Assembly (NCBI GenBank): GCA_029719485.1
Contig: CP120722.1
Coordinates: 434,001-498,000, forward strand
Source of the DNA: Kiritimatiellota bacterium B12222
GTDB lineage: Bacteria; Verrucomicrobiota; Kiritimatiellia; SS1-B-03-39; UBA6053
Direction: 5' to 3'
Length of the DNA stretch: 64,000 bases
Shown here: in pieces, positions 10,854-25,800 of the stretch
Numbering within the stretch: the first letter of the stretch is position 1
How the letters are laid out: each line of letters begins with the position of its first letter
Position numbers and translations under genes: made by a program
The notes under the pieces: model-generated
What the model was told of the DNA's origin: nothing
Database searches by the model: none
Seen by the model: only the letters and a program-made list of their open reading frames with translations

Positions 10854-13800
10854 TTACCCTTCAAACGTAAGTGTAGGAAAGTCACCAGCGATGGGCGAAG
10901 GTTGTAAATAGAGGGTTCCGAGGACGTTAATGTCGCCCGTCAATCCGGGTGAACGGAAAGTCATTGATTCGGTGTAGGTGAAACTACCCAAGTTGATTTC
11001 ATGACGACCATCCGCACGGCCAATGGTGATGCCATTCACTTTCGGATTGGTGAAGATTTCTCCGTTCACCAAGTAACGGCTTGGGAGAGTCTGGTCGAAA
11101 TTGTTCATAAAGTAGTTAATTTCAACACCACTCAGGCTCAGGTCTTCAGTTCCCAGCGGACTGACCATGCCAATGGAACTGGTCACGGACAAGGTCTGTA
11201 TTAATAAGGTTCCCCGATAAAGGGTACCATTAATCGTACGGGTAGATGCAACCGTGGCTTGAATATCAATATCTTCAGTAGTGAGGATAATATCTCCACC
11301 CGTAGCATTCACAGCTTCAGAAATCTTCAGTTCACCAGTCAAATTGACCACATGAATGTCGCCGCCTGCTCCGGTGTTCAATCCTTTAGTGCTTTCGGTT
11401 AAGCCAGCGATCGTCACATCACCAATTTCCAGATCACCCATTTCAACCAAGTAGATGCCGGCAACCCCGGAAGTGGCCGCTTCAACCACGTTGGTATTCA
11501 TATAAAGCGGCACATTCACCGTACCTACACCACCACTTCCAGCGAAGCGGATGCGGTCAGCAGTCAGCATATTGATTTTTCCGAGGCCATTGCTGACCTG
11601 CAGATCCTGAGTCAGGCTGATAAGAGTTGTAGAGATTAAGGAGAGACCATCGGCCACAATAGAGGCGCGCAGATCAATAGAGCGGGCTTCCATGCGTAAA
11701 TCCAGATCGCTGTAGTCTTGCTCTTCCATCACCCGAATCACACCGGTAGCGACATTACTGGCGTTCACGAAACGAATATCGATGCCTTCGATGCCGGAAT
11801 GAGTAATGGAGACGCCGTCCCAAGTCAGCGAACCTGCATACAATTCTAAGGTACCACCGTTTTCGCGATGTAAGTTCAAGAGGTCATTTCCGCTACCGCC
11901 AATGAAGTTTTCAATCGCGTTGGCTTCATGTTTTACAGATCCACCAGTGGTAGTGGTGGTACCGCGAACATTTACTTCCAAATCTGTACTTACAGTAGAG
12001 AAGTCCAGGGTATCGTTTCCTTCACCAGGAATTTCACTGATGGTCGCAGTTCCCCAAGCATTTTCAAAGGCGTAGGTATCATCACCGGTTCCACCCACGA
12101 GAATTGTAGTACCTCCCACCGTGATTAAGGTATCATTTCCGGAACCACCATAGAGGTAATTGTTATCATTACTGCCCTGAAGCGTATCGTTTCCGTCACC
12201 ACCCACCACATAGAGGGGCATATTCAAATCACCATAGATGGTCAGGCTGTCGTTGGCGTTGCCACCATCAAAGACGATCTGGTCGAAAGAACTCAGGAGA
12301 TAACTTTCGGTTACGTCAAATGCTTCGACCTCTAAGTAAAGACCATTTACGGTCAGCTCAAAGGCTTCATCCAGATCAACGCCCGCACCCACGGTCAGAC
12401 GGCGCCATGACCATGTGCCTGCAGAGATGACCAGGGTGTTGTCACCTTCAACCACAAACTTGGTGCCGTCTTTGGTTTCAATCAGTTTTGATACAGCCCC
12501 GGCACCGGTATGCGAAATCACTTCTGCCAAACGCGTATCTGCCAAGGTGACCACGCCGGCGAGGTTCACAAAGTTCAACACAGGCAGGTTGCTGATGGGA
12601 TCCAGTACATCAGCCCGGGTATAGGCAAGGCTCAGTTTGGTCAACGGTCCAGGCACATTCAGACGACCCAGATCACGAATAATGGTCGGGAATAATGTAT
12701 CACGAGCAGTGTTACCGCCCACAGGATCAGGACGGTTGTCCAGTGAAGGCTGCATGCGATTGAAGGCAGGAGCATTTTCAATGTTGCCTCCACCCAAGTG
12801 ACCATTACGGCCAAACAGGGAGTGATCCATGGCGTAGGCGGTAGAAGGTCCGTCGAAGCTCCAGTATCCGACCAAGAATACCCGTTTCGCAACCGCATCA
12901 TAAGGCTCAACCATATCAGCATTGATATCAAGATTGGTAAATACGGTATCCCAAATACGCACTTCATCCAAATCACCTTCGAAGTAAGCCAAGGTTCCCG
13001 GAGGTGTAGGAATACCACCCGACACGACTTTACCTTGACCGACCAGGGCATCACCTGTGCTGTCATCCACCAAGGTACCAAATCCCGTATCGGTAATCAC
13101 ACGGCCGAAGCCGAAGTTGATACCGTCCTGAGTGGAGAAACCTGAGGAGGTGACATTACCTTCTGCAACCAGAACACCGTCCACATAGAGGGACTGTCCG
13201 GTACCGGCGCCGTTGGCACCAAAGACGTAGGCGATATGATGCCAGTTACCATCAGCAAAACTACCAACATTACTGCGGATAATTTCATATCCATCATCAG
13301 CATTCTTATAGATAAAGGCGCCGATGTTGCCGTTTTCATCAATATAGATGGAGCGATCCATGCCGCCTTCACCCCGGACTCCGTTGTCGAAGGACAAGAG
13401 ACCTTGTACTTTATCGCTCTCATCCGTACGGAACCAGAAAGTAACCGTGCTTTGAATTTCATTGATATCCGCTTCAACTTCAACCAGCTCTTCGCCTTCA
13501 CCGAAGGTCAGAATACCCATACCATTGTAATCCATTGAGAAGATGCGCAAGTTAGAGAGGCCAGTGCGGGCACCAGTAACCGGATCGGTTGCAGGAACCA
13601 AGATGGAGAGATCGGAGATGCGGTTGCCATTGAGGTTGAGCACGCGGAGGTTGCGGGCAAAGTGCAATCCAACCAAATTCTGGATCCCCAGGTTATTGGC
13701 TTGCAGCTCGACCATGGTGGCCATTGCGCTGGCCATAATCGTACCATGAATCACGGGACGTCCGTCAAATCCTTCGGTAACGGGAATACCCAGAGCCCGA

Positions 13801-16800
13801 GCAATTGCGGCCCGTAATGCTTCATCCGGAATGTAAACTTCGGTATCGGGCTGACGAGGCTGTTGCACACTAAATTCTGCAGTAGGCGGTAAGGCGAAGA
13901 ATTCATTGTCAGCCCGGTCACGGATTTCACTGGCTTCCCCTACGAAGAAGTCGTCACCACTGTTACCGAAGAGGCGGTCATGATCGCCATTCCCAATAAG
14001 AATATCTTCACCTTCACCACCGATCAGCAGATCGCGGTCGGAGTCGCCATAATTGTTTCCTTGGAGAGGCGCTTTCACTTCAATGCTGAAGGGAAGTCCC
14101 ACCAAGTTGCCTTGACTCATCCAGAGGAATCCATTCGCATCCAGCATCACAAACTGACCAGCACTTTCAACCGTGGCGGTGTTTGCAAGCGTGCGGATCA
14201 AAGATTCACCATCTTTATTGATTAACTCGACTTTACCTGTTCCAGCTGCGGAACCATCGGTGGCGTAAACTTCACCTTGATAGAGATAGAAAGCGACAGA
14301 TCCTACCACCCGTAGCAATTCAGGTGCAGCTCCGGTACTGAAGCCCCAACCTCCACCATTAGAACTGATCAGCGGGTAAGTACCATCACGGTATCCATTG
14401 GAAATCCACAGACTGTAATCGATATAGCCCTGCAAATCAGCAGCTTCATTTCTTACAATAAAGACGATGCCATTCGCGGTATTGGCAATACCGGTAATTT
14501 CTCCTCTTTTGACCGGAGTCAGATCCACGATCATGCGGGTGCCTTCAGCGGTTCCGTCACTCAACCACAAGGAAGGACCAAATTCTGACGTTTTTGCACT
14601 AAAGACCAGTTTACCACCGGCAACCGTAAGGTTTTCGGCATTTTCAGGCAAGAAGGTCATCAGCTTGACACCAGAATCCGTCAATTTCCAAAGCAGGCGG
14701 ATTTCATCCTGTCCAGCAATGAAGTAGGTTTCGCCATTATAGAGCACTTGGCTATCGACTGTACCCGGTAAGGTAGAAATAAATTCATAGGTTGTTGCCG
14801 CGGTACCTTCACTGCGCCACAAGCTCACGTTGTCAGCTTCTGTCACCGTGAAGTAGAGTACGTTGTCGCTAACGGTTACAAATCCTGCGGGGCCACCTAA
14901 ACCTAAGGCAGAGGAAATTTCGACGGTTCCAGCTTGCTGACCACCCAATACCGGATCACCTAATCCGTTGCTGCTCCAAAGGCTCACACCGTCAGCAGTC
15001 GTCACCGTAAACAAGAGCTTACCATTGACCACACCGAGCATGGCATAATCAGTCACCGTTAAGTCTTCCAGTTCAACCACGTTGAGCGCTTCGGCACCAT
15101 ACGCTTGGCCTTCACCTGGATTTGCAACCCAGAGTTTCAAACTACCGTTGGTTTCAACAAAGTAGAAGAGTTTACCGTTTGCGGCAACCAAGGGGCCAGC
15201 GTCTTGTTCACCCGCATCAATGTTACTCAAGGTAAATACCTCAGTACCATTCGTCGCACGCCAAATGTTATCGACCATGTAAACCACTTGGTCACCGGCC
15301 GCAATCAGTTCACCAACCGTGTCGGTACCATAATCTTCCAGCTCAGAGGTTTCAGTATCGGTAGCTTGGTAAAGCTTATTGCCAATACGGTAGATCAATT
15401 GCTCGTCTAAACCGATGGCATCTTCAATGATCGCGGTGAGGGTATCCACTTTCTTGCCAAATTGACCTTCGACCACCCAAAGTTCAATGGTGGTATTATT
15501 TTCAAGCGTGAAGAACAGACGGTTGCCAGCACCTGCGACCAAACGCAATTTGTTTGCCGTACCACCCAAAGTATTTTGAGTAATAATTTCCACATCACCG
15601 GCGGCAGTGACGGTGGTGACCGGAGCAGTCAATATTCCATTCGTGCGCCACAATTGTTGGTCACGCAAGAAGTAGGTATAGTCTCCGGATACAGCCAACG
15701 CGGTTTCGCCATCCGTCACCAGATCAGCTTCTCCATTCTCTTCCAATACAATGTCACCGACCGGTGCTTCCACACGGAGGAAGTAAGTACCGGCAATCAA
15801 TTGTGACATATCGATTACGGCCTGACCGGACTGCAAGAGTCGGCCATCCTCAGTGTAGAGCGATCCAGTTACGGTATCACTTGATCCCGTGGTCACCATC
15901 AAACGGGTACCATTTTCCACATGGGCGTGTGAAATGGTTACCGCTTCAGCTAAAGTCTCTGGCAGTTTCAGGAAGAAGGTCACCCGGGTAATACCGGATA
16001 AGAGTAAGCTGCGGATTAATTCAGTGATATCCACGTCCGATTGATTTGAAGTAATACTGGTGTTGCGAACCAAGAAGGCTTCACCAGAATCAATCAAGCT
16101 CTGCAGATTCAGACCATCTGCTTCAGAGACCAAGCCATCACCCGCAGTTCCCAGCATATAGACATCAAGGGCAGGTACCACGGAGAGAACAAATTCAGCA
16201 AATGGTTTGGCCAGGGCTTTCTGCGTTTCCGTACTTACGCCATCAGTTTTCCAGAGGACACCGTTCGTGATCACACCATTGGTAGTTGTGGGAGCCGTGA
16301 AGAAAATGCTCGTTCCAAAGACCGTAAGATGGGCTGGATCAGAAATGATCACAAAGGCTTGTGACTCATTTTCAGTGAGCACCTGTTCGGTGACGTTGGT
16401 ATCGAGATTACGGTACCACAAACTTTGACCGCGGGTGGATCCCAAGACAAAGTAGAGTTTATTGTCCACCGCGACCATTTCGGAAACGGTCCCTTTACTC
16501 AAGGTGGCCACTAAGCCACTCGTAAGCGTTGACGTATTCAGGGAGTAAATCGCATTTGTGGTCGGTGTTTTGTAAATGTAGTAAACGGTCGTGCCGTTAA
16601 GAACAAACAAGTTAAACTTACTACCTGTGATTCCCGTTTGGAGAGTCACGCGATTCAAAGAACTATCCAAGCTACTCAACTTGGGCACTTGAGTTGTGGT
16701 ATTTGTCACCACATAGAACAAGGTGCTGCCAATTGAAGCCAGGTCACTGAAGGCTTCATTTGAGCCTCCTTCATCCAATAAAGAGGCTTCGGAATTACTG

Positions 16801-19800
16801 ATCTGCCAAAGGGTGTAATTACCTTCGTTGTTATTAATCAAGACGATCTTGCCATCGTGAACGACCACTTCTTCAACCTTATCCCAATTGACCACCCGTT
16901 TTGCGGATAAGGTCTCATCCAAGCTTACGCTTAAAGAAGGAGGGGTAACATCAAAGGCCATGGTGTATTTCACCAAAGAATTCAAGGTAGTGATGGTCAC
17001 CAGTTCATTGCCATCGAAGAGCTCGAAGACGTAATTCGTATTCGATCCTGACAAGGTAATATCAGATTCAATGGATGTGTTTGTAGAAGAGCGATAGTAG
17101 TTCAGTTTCAGGCTACCGTCTGCCAGATAATAAATATCATTACCTACCACCCGGAATGCAGAGCTCACATCGAGTTTTGCAGTGTTCAGATGAATGCCCG
17201 TGTCTTCCACTCCATCGGTACTGTCGTAACGCCAAATATGGGTATCTTCCGAAGTGGCATCCTCTGCGAGGAAGTAAAGCTTACCATTCAGAACAAACAA
17301 CTCACGTGGGTTCGTGTAGGTGTTGGAAGAATCAATGGTGGTCAGCGCAGGTACAGTGCCCTTCTGTGCATTCACGATGCCAGATCCGCTAGAGACCGCG
17401 GTGATCCCGGAGATGGATGTAAACAGAGCCGCAATTTGAGTAGCGGTGGTTACACCAAAGTCGATGTAAATTTCAACCCGTTTGTCAGCAGGGTCATTCG
17501 TATTGAACTCAACACCCATCGGATGGTTGACCGCATCAAACTGTAAGTACACGAAGGTGTAATTATTGTAGGCGCTGGTGACCGTGAACGTCACATTATT
17601 CGTACTACCACTCGGTGCGTTGAGCGTAACCGTTGTATCTGCAGCAGTGACGGCAGGGGTGACGCCCTGGCGAATATCAAAGAGCTTGATCGTATTGTTG
17701 GTTAAGGTCGTGCTTCCATCAAAGGAAACCACATAAATGCCTGCACCCACATCATCGTCACTGGTACCCGCACCATTAAAGCTGAGCGTATCGAAAAGAT
17801 CATCCAGCAATTTGATCGTAGTGCCACTTTCTACCAAGGTCAGTTCATAACTAGAGGAACCGGTGATGCCTACGCTGCTTCCTGTACGAATGGTTACGCT
17901 GCGACCGTTGAAGAATTCACCATCGCCATTCACATCTGCGGCTTTCAATACCAAGGGCTTGGTATTGCTTACCCCACCGGAGGTTACCGAAGGCAAGTCC
18001 AAGGTTACCGTGGCAGCGACGGCATCTTCACCACCCGTAAAGGTGGACCTATAGTTATCCAGTTGCAGGGCACCAATTGAAGATGCGGAAAATGCGGTGT
18101 CACCATCATTTGTAATCGCAGTTGCAATGGCACTGATGCTACTGGAGCCTGCATCAAACACCACCACCAGGGTACTGCTGGCACTCTTCCAATCAGTTGT
18201 CACTGAACCCGATCCCGTTCCTTTCAAAATAATCTTGGTGCCATTCGCTTCTGTCCCCACGACACCTGCAGTCACGGTAATGGACTTGCCGGTCTCAAGC
18301 GTTAGCGTACCGGTGGCCTGCGCACTGGCGGTGTCTTCAACAAAACCAGTTGATCCGGAACTCGCGTCATTAAAGGTTTGCGTAAGGGTTTCAGACGTCG
18401 TCGCGGAGAAGTTGGTCAAACCATTCAGGACATCCAATAAGGCCTGTACGGTGGTGTTATGGGTATCATTGAACCCTAAAGTCAGTACGCCTGCAACGAT
18501 GGTCGCGGTAGGTGTATTTGCATGACCAGAAGTAAAGGTAGTCGTCACCGACGTAATTTCAGTTGCGCTACTTGCCGTCAGCTCAAACTCATAGCCTTTC
18601 ACGGTAACCGTACTTTCTTGGTAGGCGCCATTTTCAAGCGTCAACACAGGGAGAGCAATCACATTGCCCGAACTACCTGAAGCAATGCTTGCAGACAGAT
18701 CAACATGACCATGCAAGGCCGCACGAATATCACCTAAGGTCGCAAATCCTGCACGGGCATAAACAGTATACACCGTGTTTACTCCTACCGTATCTTTATA
18801 GATGGCGGTGTTCGGTGTTGCCACGAGGTATGCAGAGCCATCCCGACGAACATCAGATGCAATGACTTCAACAATATAATTGTTACCTGCGGCACCCTTA
18901 GCCGCAGCCGTCAAGGTCAAACTCCGACCCGTGCCCAAGTTCAAAGTAGACGCTGCAGCTTCTGCATCATTTCCACCAGCAAAGACGCCCGTGGTCAATG
19001 CCACCGCTTCAGCCACCTTAATCAAGGCACTTTCATCAGCAGTATCCACACTGATCGTCACCTTTGTGTCCGTAGTGTTCGAATTATAATCATCTAATGC
19101 ATCGACAATATCTTCGGCGGTGGTGGTTCCATTGATGACATAAATGGTGACCGTACCACTACTGTAACTTACAGTGGTCGTGGTCGCACCGGTGGCCGCT
19201 TCAAGGAATTGTACATTCCGGGTAGCGCCTACACTTTTCGCAATGGTTAACTCAATCGCACCAAATTCAGGACGGATGGTCGTTCCATTGCTACCAGTGA
19301 TGTTAAAGTATGGTTTCTCAATCAGATTTGCATTTGCATCAGCGGCCACAAAGGTTGCCGTCAAACTTGAATGTGCTGCGGTCACCACAGAGGCAATATC
19401 CGAGAGGGTGGTATAGCCGGCGCGATAATTGATGGTTAAGGTTTTACTACTGTTGTTCCATGTGGCCGTGGCTACGTATGGCGCAGTGTCAAAACGATTG
19501 CTGTTGAGCGTGCTATTGGGAACCCAATTCACGGTTATGGTTTCAACGTCTATGGTGGAACTACTGATTTCCAAAGAATCTGCGGAACCAGGCAATTTCA
19601 CCACCAGTTTTTCAGGAGCTTCCGCAACAGCACCTACCGCAGTACCTTCATTCGCGAGGAGTTTACCCGCACCTGTATTCGTCGTTTCAATAACGGAGTA
19701 CAATGAGGCAGACCATGTAGAATGTGTTGCAAAATACGTGACCAAATCTGCAGCGGTGGTGGTGCCATCCGCTTTCACAATAACCACCAAGCCCGAGGAG

Positions 19801-22800
19801 CTTTCCACGTGATCTACAGCAGAACCGGTTTGGAAACTCACGGTCTCGGAACCGTTTAAGTTCGTTTTAGTGAAGACCAAATCATTGTTCACTCCCGTTG
19901 GAGTTACGATAATGGTGGACGCCGGGGTCGTGAACTCAAAGATCTCAAATCCAGTGGACTGATTCTGAACAGCCGTGAAGTATAATTTACCGTCATTCAC
20001 AATCAAGTTACTGACCTGACCACTACGGGCACCAATAAACACATCTCTAACGAATACAAGATTCGTGAGATCTGTGGAATAGAGTTCCCGTCCATATTCA
20101 GTGCTTTCAGCAGAGAAGTAATACGTACCTGTGCCATATTCAATAAATTCGGCAGGAGCAGAACTTGCAGATCCAGAGGCAATATCCGCAATCTGGGTAA
20201 AGGTGCCCGTACTACCACTTACGATGAGTTTCCAAGGCTCTAAGCCATTGCTGTCATTGGCGGCAAACAGGAAGTTGCGGTTATTACCCAGTGAAGTCAG
20301 GTTTTGGATATTGGTCAGACCCGATTGAGTATAGGTCACCGGTGCCGCATCAGCATCATCAGGGTTATAAATCAGAATGGTATTACGGGTAGTGCCACCA
20401 ATCACCGCCAAATCACCATTGCCCATTTCTGTAAGATCAACGGGGTTCACCGGAGCATTCGTGGCTTCGAAGTAGGTCAGGTCATCCTTGAGGATCCACA
20501 GGCTACTGTTACCTGCTGAATTAATTCCCACAAAGTAAGTAACGCCATCTACTTCAAGTATTTCACTAATGGTATTGATCAAGAGGTTACTGTTCGTCTC
20601 ATTGCGTAACAATATGGCATTGCCACTGGCAGAACTTCCTTTCAAGTCCGCAACCCAGAAACGTTGTGTTCCATTATCCGCAGCCCGGAAGAATACATTG
20701 TCACCAACCAGGTACATGTTGCTGGCATCATTAAACGGTGCCGCACGTGTAACACTGGTTGCACCCGTTTCCCCATTCAATTTCCAAACTTGAACATCGG
20801 AAGCCGCATAGAAATAGTTACCAGAACCAGTACCGGTGAACACCAAATTGTTTACATCATCAACATCATCGACCTTCACGGGAGTGGCACCGTTCTCACT
20901 GTAATAAACTTCTTTATTCAGAATGAAGTAAAGATCCGTACTGTTGGCAACCAATGAGGTAGGCAACACCCCAGAATTCGAAAGAATCGTATTCAGGTTA
21001 TTGCCTTGGCTATTCACTTCTAAGATACTGTATTTGGTATTGGACTCAGTGACCAAGAAGACACGGCCTTCAAGTGCATACAGCCCTTGTACAACACTAC
21101 CGGTTAAGTCAGCAATCTTCGCAGTACCGAAAGGTGTACCATCACTCACCCAAACACTCGTTACATTCGTGCTCGCATCAACAGCCGTAAAGTAGAGACC
21201 CGTGCTGGTTTGAACAATTTCATCAATACCATTGGGCAGAATAACATCATCTGTACTTAAACCTGCGATACGAAGCGTCACTTGCTTGAGCAACTCAGGG
21301 TCATCAATCGCAGCCAAATAGGCACTTAAATCGAATTCCAACACCGCGATATCGCTGGCATTCTGTAAAGTGAGCCCTTCACCACTCAGATCAACCTGAT
21401 AGGTAAGTGGATTTTCATTGGATACAGTCAATACACCGGAGAAGCCTTTCAACACGGTTTCAGTTTGGATACCCGCAATCGGGTCAAGACGAAGCATGTC
21501 GCCCAGAGCGCCATCCCCCAAGGTCGTGAAACGATACCATTTATATGCTTCACCAGGCAACAAGGTGTAGCGACTGGTATCCAAAATACCATTTTCATTC
21601 AAATCAGCATCATAGAACACGTCCGGACGGCCAATACCTGTATCCACCAGGAAGCTACCACGACCTGCGATACTGCGATTGGTAAGAATATCAAAACCAC
21701 TGTCAGGAATTTCCTGAATGAGACGACTACCATAGATTAAGTAGAGACGACCTGCATCCACGCGGGTACCCCCAATCGTACCATCCGCTTTAGCTGCACC
21801 AATAAACAGGTCATCCACACCATCAGCATTGATATCCATTCCCGGTGTGCGGGTTAAGGTACCAAAGTTATCGGTTTCATTCTGACCTTCGAGAATAATG
21901 TGCGCATCACGGAACTGCAGGGTTGGCTGAATATTTCCGTCAATAGAGAAGAAGATGAAAGCCGCACCCTGATTGGAAATGGTGAGCACTTGACCGCCCA
22001 CATCCTGTTGTCCGGTTACCCGTTCAAAACCGGTACGACCAATCACCAAATCATATTCGCCATCACCATTGAAGTCGCCACCCGTCACATACAGGGTGCT
22101 GAAGAAAGAGGTGGTACCAAATTCATTCGAGCTTGCTTGAGAGAATCGTACAAAAGCACTATTTACGGCGTCCACTGCCGCAACACCGGATTCGCGCCAA
22201 TCCAAAGAACCACGGTAAACGAGGACCGCGCCCTTCGCGCTTGCATTGTCTTCACGATAACGAACCAGAGCAAAATCATCTGCGCCATCGTTATTGATAT
22301 CACCCACGGCCTGAATTGAGCCACCGAGTGAACTACTGCGGGTCTGCCAAATAGAATCGTTAAAGAGGCTCACCTCTCCTTCACCATCGACATACAGAGA
22401 TATTTCGAAGAGTTTCCGGAACTCACCGGCAAAGACACTGGTCTCCACTTTACTCACAACCGCATTCGCAGCCACCTGATCGTCGCGAATCAGAATAATC
22501 ATTTTACTGTCAGTAGAGCTGACTTGCACACCTTCCACAATTCGTGAATCGTAGCGTACTTCGATTTCATATCCATTCAGCGAAGCACCTTTTTCCAATG
22601 CTCTGATCAACAAATCATTATCTGAACCCGCAATACTCAAGACCACCGAGCTACGATCTTCATCACTGCCACCACTGGTGAGCACTTCCGTAACCAACTC
22701 GTTATCAACCAAACCAGCAATTGATGAGAGTATGGTTCCCCGTCCTGAATTGTTCGGCAGATGGCTTCCACCCAGAATAAAGGCTTGTCCCTGAGCAGGG

Positions 22801-25800
22801 TCTACATTTTCTTCACCCACGAAGGCTTTGACGACAAAGCCTAGATCATCGAGTCCGTCACCATTAACATCTCCTACCACGGAAACTTCTAATGCATTGC
22901 TGTCAATCGGAGCAAAGGAGAATTCCAAGCCCCATGAATCAACCAAGCCGGAAATATCACCCGTGCTGTCAATAATTCTTAAGGTCCACGTTCCATTAGG
23001 ATTAATCCCATCAAAGTCCGTCAGGCTACCGTAGGGTTGCAGACTTCCTGTATAGGGATTAGAACTGCTCAACAGCGTTGCCAATGCTTCGTCATCGATG
23101 ATCACCGGACCTAACTCATTGCCAAAGGCATTCGTATTTGCAGCCAAGTCTCCGACTCTAAAGATTTTTACGGTTTCACCCGACGGCGCAATTAAATCAA
23201 TACTCACGGTTGAAAGATCCAAGGTCCGTAGATTTGAAGGATCTTCTTTCAGACGTAAGCTGAGATTCACATCCACAGGACTTAAGGGCAGATCTTCAAC
23301 TGCCAGAGTTAGTTCGGTAGGCGTCGTGGCCAAATCAAGAGACCAGTTACTCAAGGTGCCATCATAGTTACCCATCGTATCCACGATGCTCAGCGTCCAG
23401 ATTCCGGCATAAGTGCTGTTTAAGAAATTGTCTAAATTCAGCTCAACGGAATACCCGGGTAAGGACTGGTCATTCAGTGGGCTATTCTGCCAGGTACTTA
23501 ACGATGGTAATTCAACGGACGTACCGGCATTGGGGCCAATCAGAGTCAAGATGAGATCATCGGGTGAGGTATGATCAATGTTGACCTTCACCACAACATC
23601 CGTCACTTTTTCGCCAATCTCACGTACATCGGTCACTTCGATGGTGGAGGTGATCGGGGCCTCAGTACGCAAGCGTAATTCAACATCGACGAACGTATCC
23701 ATCCCATTAGGCGTACTATCAGTAATTTTTAAGATCCAGATGCCATGTGGATTGACATTAGCGGTTCTAAAGATGTCCAAATCGCCAACAGGGAGGAAGC
23801 TAGTGCTATAGGTACCACTGCCATCCAAAATACTTGTGGTGGCCAGATTATCAAACGTGGTATTCAACATGGTGGTTGAAGAACCACCAATGTTATCAAA
23901 CAATGTGATTTTGGTGACATGATCAGGTGCGATCAACTCAAGCTTCAGACCACTGAGAGAACCGGTTTTCAATTCATTGATCACCAAGTCAACATCTGTA
24001 ACCAAAACACCATCAGGCAATGCACTGGCATCAATTTCAATTTCAGTTTCACGAGCTTGGACCACACGTTCGGTGTAAACCACGTTCACGTTATCGACCA
24101 CCCAACCCTGATAGCCATTAGCAACAGAGTCAACGGTATCAAATCCGAAACGTAGATTGACGCCACCAGCAAAGCTGCTGTCCAAGGTAATGGAAACCGT
24201 TTGTATGCCTTCCACAATTTGTCCGTTGCGGTTAGAGGCTACCCGAATCCATTCCGTAGTTCCCACTTTCTGTACTTCGACAAAAGCTTGGTCATATACC
24301 GAAGGAATATTTTCGGTTTGCAGGTAAGAACTGAAGGTCAATGTGGAGGTAGCCACCCCTGTGGATATATTGCTCAAGAGCGCATAACCACCCACGCGTT
24401 GGCCATTGTCATAATTGAAGGAGGTATTTCCAAAATAGAGTGCAGCACCAGTACCACCAGCCGGTACAGTCGAGGTGACGTTCCAGAAACTACCAAAGCC
24501 TGGAAGTGCCACAAATGTGACATCGCTGAAGTTGGTATTGCTGTAGGTCGCACCAGTAAAGCTCTCCGTCGCATCAATAGCATCTTCATTCGTGTTTTGG
24601 AATTCGCTCTGATCAAATGATACGGGGTTATAGTTGTAGTATGGATTGCGAACGGGGAATGCCGCATCAATGTTCCCACTGGAAACTTCAGCCGTGAACA
24701 ACCGTAGGTCAGCCAAGGCAAAAGTACTGTCGATGGTGTTCACACCACCAAGGTCCCGAATCACATCACCGGCAAAGATATAACCGTAACTGTTCACGGA
24801 GTTCGCCACCGGACTGACCACCACTAAATCTTCGAAATATTCTTCAGTCTGAGCATTATAATGACCGCTCCAGCGTGTGACCATCACTTGGATATCCACA
24901 GTACCGTTTTCGGTATTCAACTCATCCTGAGAAAGAACCACTGTACGACTGTAACTCGGGTCGAGTTCGGAGGTACTGATCGTCCGTGGGTAAACCTGAC
25001 CACCAAAGATAATGGTGATAATGGTTTGGTTACCTTCTAATTTGAAGAAAACCAAATCCGTGAGGCCATCCGCATTTAAATCACCCATGCGTTCTGCAGG
25101 GCGACCCAAGCTACTGAGGTCGAAGATGTAATCCGCATAAATCGCAGCCTGTTGCAAGCCGAGGGTTTGAGTAGGACCTAACAAGAGGAAGGCATATTCC
25201 GGTCCCATCAACAGGGTATCATTATGTCCATCACCATCTACATCACCCAGCTGTTGGGCCATGGATAATTCCATACCTACCCGATCCCCTTCAAAGGCAA
25301 TCGCATCGCTGAGATTAATACCGGTTACCACATCTCCAATATCAATTCCCGTATAACTGGTAGAGTCGGTAATATCATAGTTTGGATAGGCCAATGAGTA
25401 ACGGAAGATTTTGGGTTCTGGACTCAGGAAGCTTAAGTCTTCGCCCTCGGGAACCGCCCCGAAACTGTCCGCATCAAAATAGTGCAACTCACTTCCTAAC
25501 ATCTCAGCCAGCACTAAGGTGTTTTCTTCCGTTCCATAATCATAGGAACCTAAAATGTATTGGGTGGCAGAAAGCGTAGACTGTTCACGGTATCCGGGAT
25601 TCGCCTGTTCAAAGACCAGTGAAGCCGCATCCAGTTTCTGTAGCGTATTATCTTTATGCCAATAGGCGAAGGACGTGGTTTGATTCGTACTCAGGAATAC
25701 TTCAGCCACATTGTGGTAAATCGGTTCAATGCTCTTGATCGCATTACCCACCCAGTTGGCTTCGCCAGTTAAGGTTTGTCCTTCTTGAACCGTCACCCGA

